NCBI GenBank assembly: GCA_945868555.1
Contig: CAMBMC010000113.1
Span: 1-7,438 of the forward strand
DNA: 7,438 nucleotides
DNA from: Chitinophaga pinensis
Lineage (GTDB): Bacteria > Bacteroidota > Bacteroidia > Flavobacteriales_D > Crocinitomicaceae
Direction: 5' to 3'
The notes beneath the pieces are model-generated. The model was not told where the DNA came from. It did no database searches and was given only the letters and a program-made list of their open reading frames with translations. This document shows, piece by piece, positions 5,988 through 7,438 of this stretch (its first letter is position 1; each line of letters begins with the position of its first letter). The translations under genes were made by a program, and so were the position numbers.

Positions 5988-6004
5988 TTAATAATATCCT
6001 CGAA

Positions 6005-6038
6005 AAAAAAATCCCCAACACGTGTTGGGGATTTTTTT
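6005..6038. terminator. bidirectional intrinsic terminator, perfect 34-base palindrome
   Basis: Perfect 17-base arms centre between 6021 and 6022: seven A/T pairs, then ATCCCCAACAC with its complement, giving a GC-rich stem with A-tract and T-tract on either side. It works on paper in both directions. It lies 12 bases after the stop of the minus-strand acidic gene and 281 bases after the lepA stop, between convergent genes. Confidence 0.9.
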
Positions 6039-6050
6039 ATGTATTCAAAT

Positions 6051-6401
6051 TTACTCTTCGTCTTCATCGCCACCTTCGTCTGGCTTGTCACCGTAGTCAT
6101 CATCGTCGTCTGAATCCGAATCCGAATCTTCTTCCTCATCTTTTACATCTACTTTATCGAGGTCGTCTTCGAAATCTTCTTCCTCATCATCTACTGCTGG
6201 AGCTTTCGGAGTCATTTTATTGATTTTTACTAAATAGATGACCTCATCCGTATCCCAAATCAAGGCATCCAACACTTGTCCTGTTGGAGTTTTAATGGTG
6301 GTTAAATGATTTACATATCCATCAGGGAAGTCCTTCAAGATTTGTTTCTTTTGGTGAATCGTTAATTTTTCGTAACTGATAATGGCGCGTTTTTTTGACA
6401 T
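6051..6401 (-). CDS. small conserved protein with long acidic C-terminal tail, function unknown
   Basis: This 116-residue protein has two parts. Residues 1-66 form a compact, mildly basic domain with SYEKLT (9-14), FPDGY (25-29), TIKTPTGQVLDALIWDTDEVIYLVKINK (35-62). Residues 71-116 are almost only Asp/Glu with Ser and Gly, and must be disordered. From memory the YxKLT...FPDGY...IYLVK pattern with an acidic tail recurs in small Bacteroidota proteins, some labelled DNA primase without good reason; I cannot verify this here and assign no function. The gene is supported by a real Shine-Dalgarno (6412-6406), an upstream TATTTTTG box, an adjacent terminator and its own leader. It stands alone, convergent to lepA. 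The Asp-tail coding DNA contains a three-unit hexamer GGATTC (6129-6112), so tail length may vary by slippage. No signal peptide or membrane segment is seen. Confidence 0.85.
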   Translation of the reverse strand: MSKKRAIISYEKLTIHQKKQILKDFPDGYVNHLTTIKTPTGQVLDALIWDTDEVIYLVKINKMTPKAPAVDDEEEDFEDDLDKVDVKDEEEDSDSDSDDDDDYGDKPDEGGDEDEE

Positions 6402-6405
6402 GGCG

Positions 6406-6412
6406 TCCTTCT
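6406..6412 (-). promoter_or_regulatory. Shine-Dalgarno of the acidic-tailed gene
   Basis: AGAAGGA on the minus strand ends four bases before the ATG at 6401. It is the only purine-rich Shine-Dalgarno I find ahead of a visible start in this window and it supports that start. Confidence 0.55.
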
Positions 6413-6465
6413 GTTTTCGGGTTATTGTTGTGTTAAAAATGTCTTCCTGTAAAATCCTCTTCGGT

Positions 6466-6495
6466 CAAATTTGGTGATGGGGCTCACCGCATTTG
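6466..6495 (-). promoter_or_regulatory. hairpin in the 5' leader of the acidic-tailed gene
   Basis: An outer stem CAAAT (6466-6470) with ATTTG (6491-6495) and an inner stem GGTGA (6473-6477) with TCACC (6484-6488) enclose a six-base loop, with a 2x2 internal mismatch. If RNA starts near 6505, this hairpin is near the 5' end of a leader of about 100 bases. It could stabilise the transcript or regulate it; I recognise no known riboswitch. Confidence 0.4.
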
Positions 6496-6510
6496 GGTTA
6501 ATTTTGGAGG

Positions 6511-6518
6511 CAAAAATA
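6511..6518 (-). promoter_or_regulatory. candidate -7 box for the acidic-tailed gene
   Basis: TATTTTTG (6518-6511) on the minus strand fits TAnnTTTG and equals the box before lepA. No clean TTG is found about 20 bases upstream; the area 6533-6546 is T-rich with ATTTCG. The implied leader is about 100 bases. Confidence 0.45.
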
Positions 6519-6637
6519 AATGAAAAGCAGCACGAAATTCATTTTTATCTGTAGAAGTATGATTTTTTTTTCAAACGTCGACTTTTGATAAGTCTTACAC
6601 AAAGAAATTGAACGTAAAGAACTTAGGTTTGGCCATG

Positions 6638-6660
6638 CAAAAAAGCGCCTTAGCGCCTTC
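6638..6660 (-). terminator. intrinsic terminator of the DUF3108 gene
   Basis: On the minus strand AAGGCGC and GCGCTTT pair (one G-T) around the loop TAAG and run into TTTTTTG. It lies 13 bases after the stop codon at 6673. Confidence 0.8.
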
Positions 6661-6672
6661 TTTATCAGATGA

Positions 6673-7438
6673 TTAATCGTTTACCTTGCTTTTTAGTTCG
6701 TTCTTCAATCCGTTCCATTCAACGAGGTGCATTTTCACCACACCCACAGGAATTTTTGCTTTGACCAAGATTGGAATTTTGTTCGCGTCATTGGTTACCC
6801 AGAAATTCACATCGTCTTCGCTCTTGAAATACCTTCCCGTTTGCACCACCGGGACAAACTTATGGCAGTTGAATTTTCCCTTGCGGATGTGAATTTGCTC
6901 ATCGCCCACATATTTGATTTTTAGGGTATAGATCTCATCGTCCATGAAACATTTGAATTCGAAGGTCTTTCCTTTTTTCATGTCTTTGAAATTCAAAGTG
7001 CGTGCATAATAGAACGCCGACACCATGTCTTGAATCGCCATGGGCACTTTAAACTCTTTTCCTTCACCATTATCGACTTTTGCTTTGTCGTGCTTGAAGG
7101 CATAATCTTGGTTGACTTTATAGCCGCCTTCATCGACACGACGCACAAAGAACCATGGGAAGATTCCTTTTTTGTCGATGTAACTCTCGTAGGTGTCTTC
7201 CACTTTGAAGAAAGCATTGAATCCACCGAGTGTTTTTCCAGTGCCGACAGCATGCAATAGATCGCGGTTCTGGCCTTTTTTAGTGGTCGATTTTATCTCG
7301 AGTACAGCTTCACCTGCATCGACAAAGCCATAGGTGACCCGGTAGCGCAATTTTTCACCGACTTGAAAAGCACCATTGGTGACAGAGGGATAGGTAACTT
7401 CGGTACTGCTTGTCATCATGGAGGTCATGGCCACCAAA
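6673..7438 (-). CDS. DUF3108 family exported protein (5' end outside the window)
   Basis: About 254 residues are visible, ending at 6673. Counting from the first full codon at 7437, the segments GEKLRYRVTYGFVDAGEAVLEI (27-48), GTGKTLGGFNAFFKVEDTYESYID (65-88), RRVDEGGYK (99-107) and NFWVTNDANKIPILVKAKIPVG (211-232) are typical of the DUF3108 family of Bacteroidota as I know it. The fold is thought to be mostly beta strand and the members are secreted or periplasmic; the function is not established. The frame is open to the window edge and its first residues (VAMTSMMTSSTEV) look like the end of a signal peptide, so the true start is probably about 10-20 codons beyond position 7438. In-frame ATGs at 7428, 7419 and 7416 would leave no hydrophobic core. 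The gene ends in its own terminator. Confidence 0.85.
   Translation of the reverse strand, partial: LVAMTSMMTSSTEVTYPSVTNGAFQVGEKLRYRVTYGFVDAGEAVLEIKSTTKKGQNRDLLHAVGTGKTLGGFNAFFKVEDTYESYIDKKGIFPWFFVRRVDEGGYKVNQDYAFKHDKAKVDNGEGKEFKVPMAIQDMVSAFYYARTLNFKDMKKGKTFEFKCFMDDEIYTLKIKYVGDEQIHIRKGKFNCHKFVPVVQTGRYFKSEDDVNFWVTNDANKIPILVKAKIPVGVVKMHLVEWNGLKNELKSKVND

Noticed and set aside
5695..6021. Minus-strand open frame of 108 codons across the lepA 3' region
   Set aside because: It is made of repeat modules (KIKSY...GLLSYS twice) and overlaps the terminator palindrome; it has no RBS and no family resemblance.
5954..6139. Minus-strand open frame of 61 codons
   Set aside because: It reads the acidic tail gene in another frame, then the terminator and the heptamer repeat.
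6580..6594. Inverted repeat GACTT/AAGTC between the last two genes
   Set aside because: Five-base arms in AT-rich DNA are expected by chance, and no promoter or terminator context fits.

Overview
The window looks like ordinary chromosomal DNA of a member of the Bacteroidota, most likely a flavobacterium-like lineage. Three things support this. The minus-strand gene order ftsX - DUF3098 membrane protein - uppP - truB - queA is, to my knowledge, a common Bacteroidota arrangement. Most genes lack a Shine-Dalgarno sequence and instead have upstream boxes of the Bacteroidota type (TAnnTTTG, with a TTG about 20 bases further up). The DUF3108 and acidic-tailed proteins have the look of Bacteroidota families.

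Layout, left to right. Positions 1-475 (minus) hold the N-terminal part of queA, cut by the window edge. It has its own good promoter at 516-546, with an inverted repeat across the upstream box. Positions 561-703 carry repeat DNA that runs into the 3' end of truB. Positions 688-3392 (minus) are a tight four-gene block transcribed as ftsX, DUF3098, uppP, truB, with gaps of 9 and 12 bases and then a 1-base overlap. FtsX and UppP serve cell-wall remodelling and recycling of the lipid carrier; TruB and the next gene, queA, modify tRNA.

Positions 3393-3926 are a divergent gap with promoters for ftsX and lepA, an orphan terminator-like hairpin on the plus strand and three degenerate GGTTGAAACC-type repeats. 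lepA (3927-5723, plus) is complete and highly conserved. Positions 5724-6004 are a mosaic of intergenic repeats: an 81-base direct repeat in two copies, a hairpin module also present beside truB, short palindromic cores between GACAAAAGAC-like spacers, and a 7-base tandem repeat. A perfect 34-base palindrome at 6005-6038 is a bidirectional terminator between lepA and the convergent small acidic-tailed gene (6051-6401, minus), which has a long leader with its own hairpin. The window ends in a DUF3108 protein (6673-7438, minus) whose start lies outside.

I see no mobile-element gene, CRISPR array, tRNA or rRNA, and no convincing new multi-gene system. The parts most worth a second look are non-coding: the repeat mosaic, the orphan terminator hairpin, the repeats before lepA and the hairpin at the queA promoter. 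The acidic-tailed protein is the main coding unknown.
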